64,000 bases of DNA from assembly GCA_034336665.1 (NCBI GenBank), contig CM067570.1, forward strand, positions 23,331,002 to 23,395,001. The letters run 5' to 3'. Below, one piece after another: positions 1-13,110 of the stretch; within the stretch, counting starts at the first letter, position 1, and each line of letters begins with the position of its first letter. A model generated the notes under the pieces. The model ran no database searches and was not told the origin of the DNA. It saw only the letters and a program-made list of their open reading frames with translations. This stretch comes from Luscinia megarhynchos. Its lineage: Eukaryota > Chordata > Aves > Passeriformes > Turdidae. Made by a program: the position numbers and the translations under genes.

Positions 1-3000
1 AGCAATAACATAGCTATCATTACTAAATGCTTTTTCCCTTGAGCATTCCAGCCTGAGTAGTTGAGGAAACTTGGAGTGAAAAGCTGACTTCATAACTTTC
101 CAATTTCTTTGATCCAGGTCAAGAAGGGAATCAGAGTAGGAACAATAAAAAGAGTGTATCAGACAGTGATCCTCTTAAACAGAAACAGCCATTTAAGCCC
201 ACCCTGGGGCTGGCCTGCAGAACCAAAAGAAGCTAAACATACTGGAATACTTAAGAAAAGAACTCAATTTTAAAATGTATGATCGATACCTGAAATTGTT
301 ACTGAATTATGGAAAGAAAACTATTTAATGGCCCTAACTCTACCGGAAACGAAAACCTTCCACTGTGGGGAATTATCTAAATTAACCTTGTTGTTGCTTT
401 AAATACTTTTATAGATACTTGACTGTCATAATAGGTTACTCTAAGGTTTGTGGACAATATACTGATGCTTACCACTGTAGTTCTGTCTGAGGTTAACAGG
501 ACTCTGCATTGTTAAATATCGCTCATTGCCTTGACAGTACATAATACCCATAATTCTTTACACACAGATCAAATGTTAGCAGTGGGGAACATCTGTTTCT
601 GCTATTATATTACAGAAAAAAACCCAAAGATTAAAAATTGGTAGCAGAGTTGCAAAATTTCTCTCAGAACTTAAGCAATCATAATAGCAATCCCTTCTTT
701 CCTGGGTTGCCTGAGCTTTATATTTGTTTAGTATTTCATTACTGATTTATTACTTAATTCTCACTTCAAATTAAGCAGCAACAGATACTCTTGTTAATAC
801 TGAATAAATATATTTTGCTGTTGAACTGTTTGAAATTTGAACAGGAAAATGAGATATTTGAAGGTCCATCTAATCAGCTCAACTTAGGAGTGTCAGCCTA
901 TTTCATCCCATCATGGGGCATTAAAAAAACAGCAGCAGCAGGAGCAGAACCACATGACTCAGTGGCACAAAATCTCCAATCTGCCTACGAAGCAAAATGG
1001 CTACAGTAGGTATATGGTGGTGTCTGTTCTAACATTTCTGCTCCACATCACACTCTCTGCAGACACACAACTGCCAAGGGCTTGCATCACAACTCAAGGG
1101 AGCACAATGCTCCAACAACCAACACATCCACGTCCACCCAGACTTCAGGGTATGCATGGGGTTGGGCTTTGAAGAGGTAGGCCCAGGCAAACTATTTTTC
1201 CATGATTTACTGATTTCTAAGCTGGATGGTTAGGAAAAGCTACCAATGGCCTTATTAAGCCACGTATTAAATTCCCTAGCATGGTCATTAAAGAGGGCAG
1301 GCAGGAATCTCTGGAGCCAGAGCCTAAGGATGAGGTGAGCCTGTTAAGTGGGCCTTTGACTGTCCCTGCAGGTGACTCAGCTCTGGGGGCTTCCAGCCTT
1401 CCCATCCTGAAGGTAAGCAGCTCTGTGGTGGCCCAAGTCCCCAGGGCAAAGGGGGACGAGCCTCTCTCAGGGTCACAGTCCCATCTTGAGGCAGCCCTGG
1501 CTTCACTGTGGCTTTGCTGCATGGCAAAATACTTTCACAGGCAAGGATTCACAAATCCAAGGAACTCCCATTTTTTCTTTTTTTATTTCCCCTGTGAAAA
1601 TTATAATGAATATTAAAAATTTCAGTCCATTTGACCAAACTAAAACTGTGTGTCTCAACAGAAAAGGCTTCTCATGGGAAATTTCAGCCCATATACAGTA
1701 ACTTCTGTTGGTGAATGAGAGATTTTCTTTCTAGTTTTTCCATATCACATTTGTTTTTTCAACATAAATGCCACAGATGCTGATTTTACTAAATTAAGGT
1801 TTTTCAACAGCCTAGTCTTTTTAAAATTCAATGGGAAAAAACTCCAGGGTCTTGCCTTCACCATTTATCTGGATTGTTTAAACAGTTTAAAATCATATTA
1901 TTACATAATATATGTTCTATTTGTCACAAATGATAGCAATTTAATTAAATACAGTAGTTCTGCAGTTTGCATCCTTTTATAAATACTTAACAAGTCCTCA
2001 TGTTTTCTCCTCTTCTTTTTCTGTATCTGCTTCCTATTCAGTATGGGAATCACACTTAGAGTAGACGTCATCTAGACTTTTCTCATACAGGGTAGAAGGT
2101 TATCATGTAGATAACTCCAATTAGTGTAATAATGCCTCAGATATTTGCTTAGAAAATGTTTTATCTTCAGAGAGGAAATAGACCAGTGTAGGCAATGGGG
2201 AATAAATAAACTGTGCTCCTTTCTTCTAGTTTGAAACCAAAGTGACTAGCACAGTTTCAGATTTATTCTGTATATTCATGAAGGCTACATTTTAGAGGGA
2301 GCTGGTGGTACTGAAGCCTTTATCTTGAACTACTTCCACCCGGCTTCATTTCTAACTCATGGGTACATGACATGATCAAACTTTTGAGTTAGAAGATTGT
2401 TCTGTGTTTTCAGCCCACGTAACTTCATTTTCATTTCTGTTGATAGCAACCATAATCATATCTAGCAACAATTCTTCCTTTGCCCCATTCTCCCACCTAT
2501 TTTATTGTGTCCTTCAGAAATCAGCCCACTTTACCACTTACATAAAATATTCTCTTTGTTCTTCACTTGAAATCAGATGTAACTTTCATTTATAAGTACT
2601 GCTTCTGCTCAGTAGTATTTAAAGAATTTTAAGCCTTCTTTATTGTTATTTCTAACTAAAGTCTCTCATTCCATCCAAGTCCCTTTACAAAATTTTATCC
2701 ATTGCCAAGGTATATAGGGATGAAAATGCTCAGTCTTCCAAATCCCCAGGCATTATGGAAAAGTGGCCTGGAATGGCTTTTCCCTGGATCTTTTCAAAAA
2801 GCATTCAGCTGTGCACTCTGTAGGGCAGCAGAGTTTAGATTCTCTCAGGGCATAGTTTAGGGTAAGTCAGAAGATAGTAGGAACAAAAAAATAACAGGAA
2901 ATAAGAAGAATTGGTAAAAACTAATCTGAAAAAAAAGAAAAGACATTCCATCCGTTCTACTCCCTTCCCTTTAAAAATGTCACCAAAGCTGGCAATAAAA

Positions 3001-6000
3001 TTCTCTTAATTTGTTTTAATTGAAAGTTTCTAAAGAAGAGGGAAATCATGTTTTATGGTTTGAAAACAGCAAATTCTGTTGCATGAATATTGCTGTACTG
3101 AAACAGGAGTTTTGAGTGCTTCACCATTTTCCTGCTTTGTACAGGCTGAGCTGTTGGTTTTCTTGTACCATCCTTAACGCATTTTACACCATTTAGTATA
3201 AGGTCTTTGCAGGACAGAAGCCTTCTTTTTTGTGCAACCCTGGAAACATAAGCTAGCTAGTATCTGTGCTTATTTGAGCATAAGGAGATAGATGAAGTCA
3301 AACTACATGTTTGAAGTAGACCAGAAAGATCTATCCAAATAGTTCATTTTAGCTGCTGTGTCACCTCATTGTCCTCTGAGATGGTTAAAATACTTGGCAA
3401 ATTCATGTTACAAAAATTCTAGTTAAGAAGAAATTAGTTCAAGAATCTAAAATCCTAGCAGTAAGCAGGCTTTATTTTCCCATAAGCCCCACATCAAAAT
3501 TGCTCTTGTTTTAATCACTTCCAGGAAGACCAAAAGAAGCATGAATATTTTGACATTACATCTTCCTGATGGACCTGGCTTTCAGGAAGTTTAGAAATCA
3601 AATGTAATTCAGTAAGTGCCTAGTTTGGTTGCTTCAAATGTACTCTGCATAATAATAGATAAGTGCTGTACTGTGCAAACAGAAGATAGAGGAAGATAAG
3701 AGACTAGGCTTAGATACAGAGCTAAGATACCGAGCTTTTTCATATTTCCCATGTGCATACTATTTATTGTTGTAGTTAATAAAAAAATCCAAAATGCCTT
3801 GCCTTCCTGGTGTTGCTGTGTTATGCTATATGCTATAAGAACAAGTGAATTGCAACATATTTCAGTTAGTAAGAAAAAACATAAATTTGCAGTGAAGTAA
3901 AAAATATGCATCATAGAATATAATAAAGAGGAAATCCACTTTGTTTTTTATGTTGTTCTTTACTTTCAGTTCAAGAACATCCTAATCTGCATCGAAAGAA
4001 GACCACAAGATTGAGGACTGTTTCAGTACAGTTGAGTGCCTTAACAAAAAAACTATTTACTAGCAGAAGTGTTTTTTCTTTCAGAGGAATTTTCCCAGTT
4101 CATTCTGTTTAAAAAGTGCATGAAATTCACAGCAAGGTATAAAAATCAGTAAACCTGTACCATGTGATATCTTGATAACTGAGAGGCAGCAGTGTATGGC
4201 AGCTCTCCTTCACTAGAAGGCAGGAGAAACACCTTTTCTATGGGGTTGCAGTTAACACTTTTAGTGTTGAAAGCTGCACCTCTATGAAGAAAACTGATTC
4301 TACATGGATATCAGAGCACGCTTAACCTTGGGTGATCACCTGGGAACAGAGTCCACAAAAAGAGCAGCTAAGTCACCCTAGCATCCACTATTTGTCTAAC
4401 ACAAGATAATAAAAATGATTAAGCAAAGATTTGTCATGCAAGCAAGCTGTAAGGCAAGGATAGCTGTAGAAGAGCGTGATTCAAAAGGTGAGAGAGGAAA
4501 CTTGTGCAATTTGGACAAAAGGAAAACAACAGCTGTTGGCTGATGGTTGGATATAATAATTAAAGCATGTTAACAAATAATTTATGCTACCCTAAGTCTC
4601 TCAGATCCTACAATTTTCACTCTAAATATCTGAAATTTCATACTTAAAAGATGTCAGATAAATTGGAGTGCTCTCCAGTGTACCTTGGCTCCTGAAAACA
4701 AAAACTTTCAGAGACGAAAACTGGAACATGAAACTCACAAGAAAAGCACACATGAAAATATTATACATCTGACATGTTTGGATTAATAGTGTCACCAAAG
4801 AATGTTTTATTGTACTCACAGCTAGAGTTGCTCAAGTTGTAAGGAGCACATTCTTGACTTGCTATCTATGACTTATCTGCAGTACAGAAATGAATGGCTG
4901 AAAATGAGAATTTAAACCTTGCTGTCTTTTCCCTTCTAGCAGAATTAGATGAACATTCAAAATTAACACTGTTTACTACATGTCACTTTTCCTGTTAGAA
5001 CTGAACCACAAACCAATAATGATTTTACAAAATTTGCTTGCTATTCATCACTGCTCACTGACACTTGTCCAAACAAATTACTGCCTATGGATTATCTGAA
5101 ATGTACGGCTATTATTTGCACATAATTATATGTGATAGATCACTCAAGTCACATGTTATTTAGCTGTTAATTAGTTGATCTCTGCTCCATAAAAGGGAGC
5201 ATACCTGAAAATCATTTACATTTAGAATTCCTAAGTCATTAGACAAAGACTGGATTCCTGGGTTTGGGGTTGGAGTTTTAAGTATTTTATTTTTTAATTT
5301 TCCTTTTTTTATTTTTGTGCTGAAGGTATAATCTGACTAACTAAAGACATCTTTCCTAGTAGTATATGGAGATGTTAGATTTCAAAGCTCATTCTGGTCT
5401 GAGTAAGCTGACCAACAAATTTGTCATTTCTTTTTTCCTTGACATACAAGTCTCAAGTAGTAGGAGAGATGTGCTTGAAGCCATTCATACACACTGTTCA
5501 CAGATCCTGCTCTCACTATATGTGTCACTCCCTCCCTCCTCAATGACACACCCTTTCAGACACCTGTTTCATGCTTGGCTTGAAACTTTTGCCCTTTATA
5601 TTACCTTCAAGAGTGATACCTAATATTGCTCTCACTTTGCTCATTTTAGAACTCATAACACCTGTCCTGAATAAAAAAACCAATATTTAGTGATTACCAG
5701 TCCAGTGGGTATAGCCCAGTGGTGGTTTCTATACTAGTGGTTCCCAGTTCCAAAAAGGCTGTAGCCCAGAGTCCAGCTGGAACCCCAGGAAACCCAAACA
5801 ACACCCATACATCTCTCCTCCTGCCAATGAAAACTTGGACAGAAGACAGAAAACCTAGACAAATGTTACCTTTATGATTCTCTCTGCAACAAAGACCCCA
5901 AAACATAATTTTACTGATGAGTGTTTGCAATCTTTTCAGTACCTATTTATGTTTTCTTTTCAAAACCTAATTATTTCTTCTTTTCAGCAATTACCTTGAG

Positions 6001-7661
6001 GATGGGTTTTAGCTTCAGATCTGCACGGACCTGAAAGAGTTACACATGATTTGTACTTGGAGTTCCTCACAGTTGTTGGACATTATATTTATGTTAAAGT
6101 TACTATAAGCAGTCTGTTTCATCTGGCATTTCATCCCGGTCTCTGACTTTCTATTCAGGCAAAACATTCACTTCAGTCAATGAATCTTTTGTGGAAGAAC
6201 TAAAAGTGTGAGCCCAAGACTTCCTTCCACTATGTTACAATGGTACAAGTTTCAGACAGAAACTAAACACAGTTTTATTTCTTTTTGATATGAAGAAAAT
6301 AGAAGAAATATTTAGGTTCCTTAACATAAAATAGTGCAGAGCAAATACAAGTAATAGTTTAAGAAAATACGTGATTTATATCTTTTATATGGAAGGTCAA
6401 TATGATATTCAAAGTATTTATAATATGATTTAAGTTAAAACTATCCTGACACAAAGATTTCAATATATTTCCTTATGTATTTTGTTTAGTATTCTCTATA
6501 TCCAATAGTTCTTCTTTGTTAAAGAAAAGATTCAGTGGCTACATGCTGTGGGCATTTCCTCTGATTTTTTTGAGTAATTTCCAATGCTTTATGATTATTG
6601 CATTTGTATGGGACAGTGATTATAGCATAAGAGAATACTGAAATACAATTATTTTTAGACATCAGGGAGTTGTACATTGTTCCTGACTGCATCTGTTAAG
6701 ATCCTGTAAAAACTGAGCCAGATGCTGCGTGGTATGCAAGCACTCTGAGTTGCAGAGATCATATGTGCAAAGACTGCAAAAATACTCTCTAAAAAGTAAC
6801 TGTGATTATGATCAACATGATAGGCAGCTAAGACTGAATTCTGCCCATTTAAATTGCATAATCCAGACAAGTTTATGGGAAAACTTCAGCTGTCACTGAA
6901 AGTGGTCCTACTTGTGGCAAAATTGCTCTCAAACACTTAATGTCAGCAAGGACTGCTAACAGAGACAAGTGCAGGAAAATATTTTAGAAAGATAAAAATA
7001 AATACCTACTGCTCAAGGAGTGATTGGAAATAATTCACCACACCAGATACTCTGCAGGTGTAAATCAGTTTAACACCACTGACCTCTCATCCCCAATCTT
7101 CTCTCAGGCACACACCATTTAGCTTTGAGACATGGAATAAAAGTCTGCAGTCTTCCTAACAAACTGTCCTGCTGCATGTTATAGTTTTGAATATATGATC
7201 TGCATGATTTACTATAGTGCATTTCTCTACAAGTCACGGCTCACTGTAAGCTCAGCTGGCTGTTACAGCCTTAGATGGCAAACACTTACTCCTACACACA
7301 CTATTGAAGTCAGACCCTGTGCTCAACTGATTGGATCCAGAGCTGCAATTCTGATCTAAATACCAGAACTATACATGACACTTCCTTTGTGCTCATGAAT
7401 CTGCTTCAGACTTAAGCAAACATTTCCCTACCTGTAAGTAGCACAGTACTTGCTGCACTCTTTCTTTACAGATACAACAGCTCTTGCTGAAATACAGTTT
7501 GCCACGTTTAAAATATAATTTTGAAAGATGCATAGGCACCAGTTTTAACCCTTTTAAAAGGTAGTTATTTTCCTTTTCATGGGTGTTATGTGTGTGTATA
7601 TAGCTGAATCTATAGCTATATCTGCATCTACATTCTACATCTTCCTATATTTAAAGGGCAG
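1..7661. other. Intergenic, no gene recognised
   Basis: AT-rich sequence with frequent stops in all frames; the open frames are short (about 110 codons or fewer) and none resembles a protein I know. The only locally GC-richer stretch is about 1270-1550, where a 41-nt segment (1372-1412) is flanked by a good acceptor and a GTAAGC donor (see findings). I saw no tRNA, rRNA or intact mobile element. Distal ITGA4 enhancers could lie here, but nothing in the sequence identifies one. Confidence 0.7.
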
Positions 7662-8599
7662 GCCCCCAAGGATGAATATTGAGCACACTGCTCTTTAATA
7701 TTTTCATAAAATATCTGGATGATGGGATCAAGTGTACCCTGATAAAGTGGACTCTTCAGACAGGAGATCCACACTACAGAAAGACCAGAATAGGCTGGAA
7801 GAGGGGACTGACAAGAACCATAAAGGTTTTGCACCTGGGAAAACAATGCAGGAGCAGAGCACAGGCTGGGATCTCGTTGGGGAGCAGTTCTGTGAAAGGG
7901 ACCTGAGGAGTTTGGTGGACAAGCAGCTCAGTGGGAGTGAACAGTGCTGCTGTGGCAAAGAAACCAGCAGGAAGGACACTGGGCTGCATCAACAAGGACA
8001 CCACCAGCAGAGAGACAGAAGTCATTATCCCACTCAGTATCCCAGCATTATCTTTCACCTGGAAGGTGCTACTCCCAGGCCATACTGGGAATTCTGGCCT
8101 CAGTTTTGGTCCCTGATACAAAAAAACCCCATAGACAGGCTGAAGAGAATCCAGAGAAGGGCCACAGAGAAGATCCAAGGACTGGAAAGTCTGCCATATG
8201 AGGAAATGCTGAGAGAACTGGGTTTGTTCAGCCTTGGAGAAAGGCTTAGGGGACACCTTATCACTATGTTCCAATATTTTAAGGATGGATATAAAGAAGA
8301 TGAAAATTCCCCTTTTACAAGGACTCATATGGAAAAGACAAGTAGTAATGGTTACAAGTTGATCCTGGAGAGATTCCAGTTGGACACAAGGATAAGTTTT
8401 TCACAATGAGAACAATCAGCCATTGGAATAGTCTGGCCAGTGAAGTGATGGATTCCTCAACACTGCACAGTTTTAAGATTCAGCTTCACAGGGTGCTGAG
8501 CCATCTTGTCTAGACTGTGCTTTTGCCAAAAAAGGTTGGACCAGATGATCCTTGAAGTCCCCCCAAATCTGGTACTCTAAGATTCTATGATTCTTTGAC
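7662..8599 (+). mobile_element. CR1 LINE, 5'-truncated 3' end
   Basis: This is a decayed non-LTR retrotransposon of the CR1 family, the main LINE of birds and other sauropsids. The stretch reads as the C-terminal part of the CR1 ORF2 reverse transcriptase, with recognisable blocks such as RLKRIQRRATEKIQGLE and YEEMLRELGLFSLGERLRG near 8135-8255. The CR1 3' untranslated part follows and contains the typical GGTTGGACCAGATGATC segment (8534-8550). It ends in the short repeat gattctatgattctttg, the CR1 3' terminal octamer motif. The 5' end is missing, as is usual for CR1. The exact 5' boundary is uncertain by about 20 bp. Confidence 0.92.
7732..8409 (+). pseudogene. CR1 ORF2 reverse transcriptase remnant
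   Basis: A frame of about 225 codons stays open inside the CR1 copy. Its second half (about 8125-8400) aligns with the C-terminal end of CR1 ORF2, downstream of the reverse transcriptase catalytic core. The endonuclease and the catalytic YxDD region are absent because the element is 5'-truncated. The first part of this frame matches CR1 only after frameshifts, so the openness is partly chance. It is a dead fragment with no expected function. Confidence 0.75.
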
Positions 8600-11500
8600 T
8601 CATTATAGTAATAGACTCCAAACAATTCATGATCATAAGTGAAACATTTTTGTTTCCAGATTACTCTTTTTTCTCTGAAATTTTAATGCCATTACTTATT
8701 TTTGCTTTGTCTTTTGTAGAAATTAATATGCAAAGGAAGGAAAAGCAAAATCTCTTGTGAAAAATTACCTATTGCATATACTTAACAGTTAGCAGACATG
8801 AACCATGATTAATAGAAGAAAATTACAATAAAACAAACTTCAGGGAACACTAACATTTGCACTGAGACTTCCATCAGTCAGCTTGTTCCATTTAAACATG
8901 AAGACATTTGAAAAGCTACAATTCTCTTCCCTTGTGGAAAGCAGGCCCCTACTGCCATAAATTCTTGGGATTGATCTACCCTTCTCTGAAGAATAAACCT
9001 GAAGTCCAGCAGTCATTGCAGCCTTTAATGATTTAAGAAGCACTGGACTGCCCTTTTTATAGAAAAGAGCAATACTTTGAAAAATATTTAACATTTTATG
9101 GCTACATCAAACTGAGTGACTGTGAGCACTGGACCCCAGTGTCTCTTTTGGGGCAGAATTGTACTACTGGACTGACACACGTGACTAAACAGTTATTTGA
9201 TTTCACAGCCTTCACAAACTGTGTCTAATAGCATTTTCAAGAGCTGAGCCATGAAAGGAGAAGAAGCAGCCAACACAAGATGAATATTCAAAAAGCTTCT
9301 GAAAACTGAGATGACACAAATCTAAGTTCAATTTTTTAAAAAGTAGACATTTCTGGCCTTGAAAACCAGAGATAAATAAAAGAATGGTTCTAGACAAGAA
9401 AGAAAGAAAAGTAATGCAGGTATTTCTGCATGTGACTCATGGGTTGGGTTCAGAAGGCTATTCCTGTATTCATGAAGAGAGATACCCAACTCAAGCTTTC
9501 CAAAATATAAAAATTTGTTTGATTATCAAGTTTGCTCATGTATGCCTTATTTACTGTCTCAGACAAGCAATAACTTTGAAAATGACTAAGTGGTAAAATG
9601 GTCAGAATTACCTGGAACAGATTTCTTTTTAAACTGATGGCTGCCTTTTAACTCTGTATTTTCATAAATTTTATGTTTCTAACTACCTTTAAACTCGACT
9701 TGGAAAGATTTACAATCACTGGGACATGAAGAAGGTTGTTTATTGGCTTGTCCCTTATAGAAACTGCAATGGATTTATAGCAGAAACAAAAATAGGTTCA
9801 GAAAGAGATGTACAGTGTACTACTTCCTTCTACTTCTGAAGAAAAAAAATGTAGCATCTCTTCACAAAACAGAAGGTTTATGAGACTGATACCATGCAGT
9901 AAACACACTGTATCATTTCAAAATAGAAATGTCTTGAGAAAACTCCTTTAACTAGAGAACCCATTTTTCATTGTGCCAAGTATTTATGTAATCACATTTT
10001 AAATAAATGTGCCAGAATTTTTGTGAGGGTTTTAATTACAAGATCTATTTTCATTGAAAACCAACCAAACAAAAAGAAAATCACACTGAAAAGCACATTA
10101 ATCTGATTTCATCTAATGATCATGCTTTAGTTTTCACACAGTCCCAGATGAATACACAGATTGTGGCCTGGTTGAAAACAATGGGAAAACTCCATTAGCT
10201 ATTAAAAGAGCTAGAATTTCAAACCCAGTCTAAGCTTGAATAGTGAATAGTATGGGCAAATCTCTGCTTCATAAAGTGAAATGCCAAACAGCTGTAATGG
10301 CTGCTGAAGGTCACAGAGACATGGCCCATTGCTGAAGATGTTCAGCCTGTGGTAGCTCTAGATCTGAGTTTGTTTCTCTGTGAAACACACAATTTTGTCT
10401 TAGCTACACAAAATACATATTAAACATCTTATTTTTATCCATCTGTGATGACACTTAAATTCTGGTTTACTTTTCTCCAAACTGCTTTCTGTGATCTCAG
10501 TAAGCAGATCTCTTTTTTTAGATCAGTAACACTCATTTCTCAAAACAGATATTATGTCTTATTACCCCACAGGCATGTCTGTGGTGAAAACTGTATGTTC
10601 ATTTATGGACAATTTTATACATGGAATAATCCTGACTGTGAGAATAAAGAGAGACCTGTGATTCAAATATGTCACAAGAAAGAAGAAGGCTAAGTTATTT
10701 TTGCTGTTTTCTTATGTGGTAGGTTAATACCAACTTAATTTCTCATATCAAATGAAAAGTGCTATCGCATAGGATTTATAATGATGTTCAAACATAGGTG
10801 TGAGGTTTTTATTAGTAATCTTTTCACTTGCTCTAAAATCATGACCATAAAAAGACAACCATACTCTGCCTAAAATAAGAAAATCTTTTCTTCTTAAAAT
10901 TATGGTGCATTTTCATATCTCTAAGCATTATGTCATAAATATTGTGCTATAAATTCTCCACTCACCTTATCTCAAACTGATAAAATTCACACGTAGAGGA
11001 CAAGATCCCCAAAATTGTTTTTAAATTCTGCAATCCTCTGTACAGCCCCAGGAAGGACTGTCATGGGGAAGACATAGTAGGGAGGGGCTGCCAGAGGTGA
11101 GATCAATATAATACTGAGATTGTAACAGCTGTAAACCCCAGTGAGATATTTGTATAACCAAGTGCTGGAACATTTGCTTATACATCATATGAGAAACTTA
11201 ACATCACTTTTAAGTCTGTAAAAATCAAAAATGTGTGGTTTCTTACTGTTTAGTTATGAAGAACTATCTTGATTCTTCTGCAGATACTAGATCTTGATTA
11301 AGCCTTTGTTTATCGTGACTCTCATGGAACACTGAACAAAAAAAAAAAATTAAAAAAAGCACTAAATCATGTTTTATGTAAGAGAGTTAAATAGAGAACA
11401 TAGCTGTGATATGACATAAGTTAGCTTAAATATACCTTGAAAATTGTCCTGAATATGGGTTATACCTCAAATTTTATAGCTTCAGTCTATTTACATGAAA

Positions 11501-11929
11501 GCAGTATTGTGGAATTGGAAAAGGCCTGGAACTTTGTGTTGGTTGACTTTGGCTGCCAAAGAGCCACTTAGCTTATCTCTCAGTGTCCCACTCAGAGGGG
11601 ATAAGGTAAGAAAGTATGATGAAAAAGCTTTTGGGTCAAAGGTAAAGCCAGGGAAATCACTTATAAGTCACTGGCTTCAGGAAAAGATTGATCAAGTTGT
11701 GGGAAAATAATTTCATGCCAGTAAAATAGATTTGGAGGCAAATTAAAACTCCACCTTCCCCAACACCAACACTTTTGTCACCCACTCCATTTTACTCTTT
11801 CATTCCCAGGTCCCTTATATCCCCCAGCCAAGTCCAAGAGGTGGAGAGGGGATGGGGAGTGTGAGATTACCATGAGTACATGACAGCCCCTTCATGCCTC
11901 TCCCTCCGTCTCACATTTTTTCCCAGCTC
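8600..11929. other. Intergenic, no gene recognised
   Basis: AT-rich sequence between the CR1 copy and the GC-rich repeat block. Open frames are under 90 codons and have no recognisable domain. There is a short A-rich run at 11339-11357. I see nothing else to annotate. Confidence 0.7.
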
Positions 11930-12260
11930 CAGTGTGGGTCCTGTCCATGGGCTGCAGGTTCCTGTCCATGGGCTGAAATTCCTCTCCATGGGTCTCAGTT
12001 CTTGTCAGGATTAAGCTGCTCCAGTGCAGCCTCCTTAGGGCCACAGTGGCTGTCATGAGAACCTGCTCCAGCACGGGTGCAATTCCTGTCCCTTGCTACA
12101 ATGTGTGCTGTACAGGGCCATGGTTCCTCTCAGGGGATCCAGCTCCAGCATGGGCAGTCCATGGCCACAGGTCTTGTCAGGAAAGCTCTGCACCAGTGCG
12201 AGCTCTCCTGTGCCACAGCTTCTTTCAGGAAAGTTTGCTAAGGAATGGGCTCTCCACAGT
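11930..12260. repeat. Imperfect short tandem repeats, GC-rich
   Basis: Starting near 11936 the motif 'tcctgtccatgggctg' recurs with a period of about 20 bp (11939, 11959, then degenerate near 11979). Further on, a longer degenerate motif (ccacag..tcttgtcaggaaag) recurs near 12164-12184 and 12215-12236. The block is much richer in G+C than its flanks and runs directly into the next repeat arrays, so the two probably form one repeat locus. Confidence 0.6.
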
Positions 12261-12509
12261 CAGTAGCTACTGCAGGATTGGGTCCTGGAGGAGCCACAGC
12301 CTGGGTACCTTTGATGGCGTTTCATCTTCCCAGGCCACAGGCCAGTCCCTGCTCTGGCACCTGTGGTGCCTTTCCTGCTCCTGCCCTGCCCCTGGTGCCC
12401 GTGGTGCTGTCCCTCACACCTCACCAGCTGAGCAGCACTTTGCCCTTTGTTAGGGACTGTCAGAGGTGTCCTCAGCATGGCCACAGCCCTCAGGAGCCAC
12501 TGAGGGAGC

Positions 12510-12665
12510 TGGCTGGAACTGGTGGAACTGGCTGGAACCGTCTGGAACTGGCTGGAACTGGCCTGTACTGGCTGCAACTGGCTGGAACTGGCTGGAACCA
12601 GCTGGAACTGGCTGGAACCAGCATGAACTGGCTGGAACTGGCTGGAACTGGCTGGAGCCCGCCAG
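12510..12665. repeat. 10-bp minisatellite, consensus GCTGGAACTG
   Basis: About 15 tandem units of ten bases are visible, with variants such as gctggaacca, gcctgtactg, gctgcaactg and gcatgaactg. The period of exactly ten is clear from 12531 to 12650. Related shorter and more GC-rich arrays occur at 12865-12915 (aactggctgg/aaccagctgg) and 12965-13048 (ggccagaacc/ggctggagcc). The unit length is close to one helical turn of DNA. Confidence 0.9.
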
Positions 12666-12964
12666 AAATGGCTGCGTGCAGTGCAGGGTGGCCCCAGCCT
12701 CTCTCACAGGGCGCCTGCAGCTGCCCCTGCTACTCATGGTTGTCCCTCACTCTTTTGCCCTCACACCTCACCAGCTGAGCAGCACTTTGTCCTTTGTCCA
12801 GCACTGTCAGAGGTGCCCTCAGCATGGCCGCCTGGCGCAGCCCTCAGGAGCTACCGAGGGAGCTGGCCAGAACTGGCTGGAACCAGCTGGAACCGGCTGG
12901 AGGCAGCTGGAGGGGTGTCCTCAGCATGGCCGCCTGGCGCAGCCCTCAGGAGCTACTGAGGGAG

Positions 12965-13048
12965 CTGGCCAGAACGGGCCGGAACCGGCTGGAGCCGGCC
13001 AGAACCGGCTGGAGCCGGCCAGAACTGGCTGGAGCCGGCCAGAGCCAG
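12965..13048. repeat. GC-rich 10-bp minisatellite, second array
   Basis: Alternating ten-base units ggctggagcc and ggccagaacc/ggccagaact form a 20-bp higher-order period. Many units carry the self-complementary word GGCC or CCGG. This is the copy-B counterpart of the array at 12510-12665 and has diverged toward higher G+C and more CpG. Confidence 0.85.
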
Positions 13049-13110
13049 CTGCATGCGGCGCAGAGTGGCCCCGGCCTCTCCCACAGGGTGCCTGCTGTCG
13101 CCCTCAGTGC

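Larger units (their letters stand above)
12412..13110. repeat. Duplicated unit (about 350 bp) with minisatellites
   Basis: Two large copies are visible. Copy A begins at about 12412 (cctcacacctcaccagctga) and copy B at about 12760 with the same words. Each then passes through gcagcactttg, ctgtcagaggtg, cctcagcatggcc, the words around ccctcaggagc, and gagggagctgg. Each next contains a minisatellite array, followed by a segment starting gctgcgtgca / gctgcatgcg and running through gtggcccc.gcctctc.cacagg (12671-12730 and 13048-13104). Copy B has an extra internal duplication of the cctcagcatggccgcctggc segment (12918). No transposase, tRNA-like or LTR feature is seen. Confidence 0.85.

Noticed and set aside
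7774..8328. 184-codon open frame on the - strand inside the CR1 copy
   Set aside because: It is antisense to the CR1 ORF2 remnant and is explained by that element.
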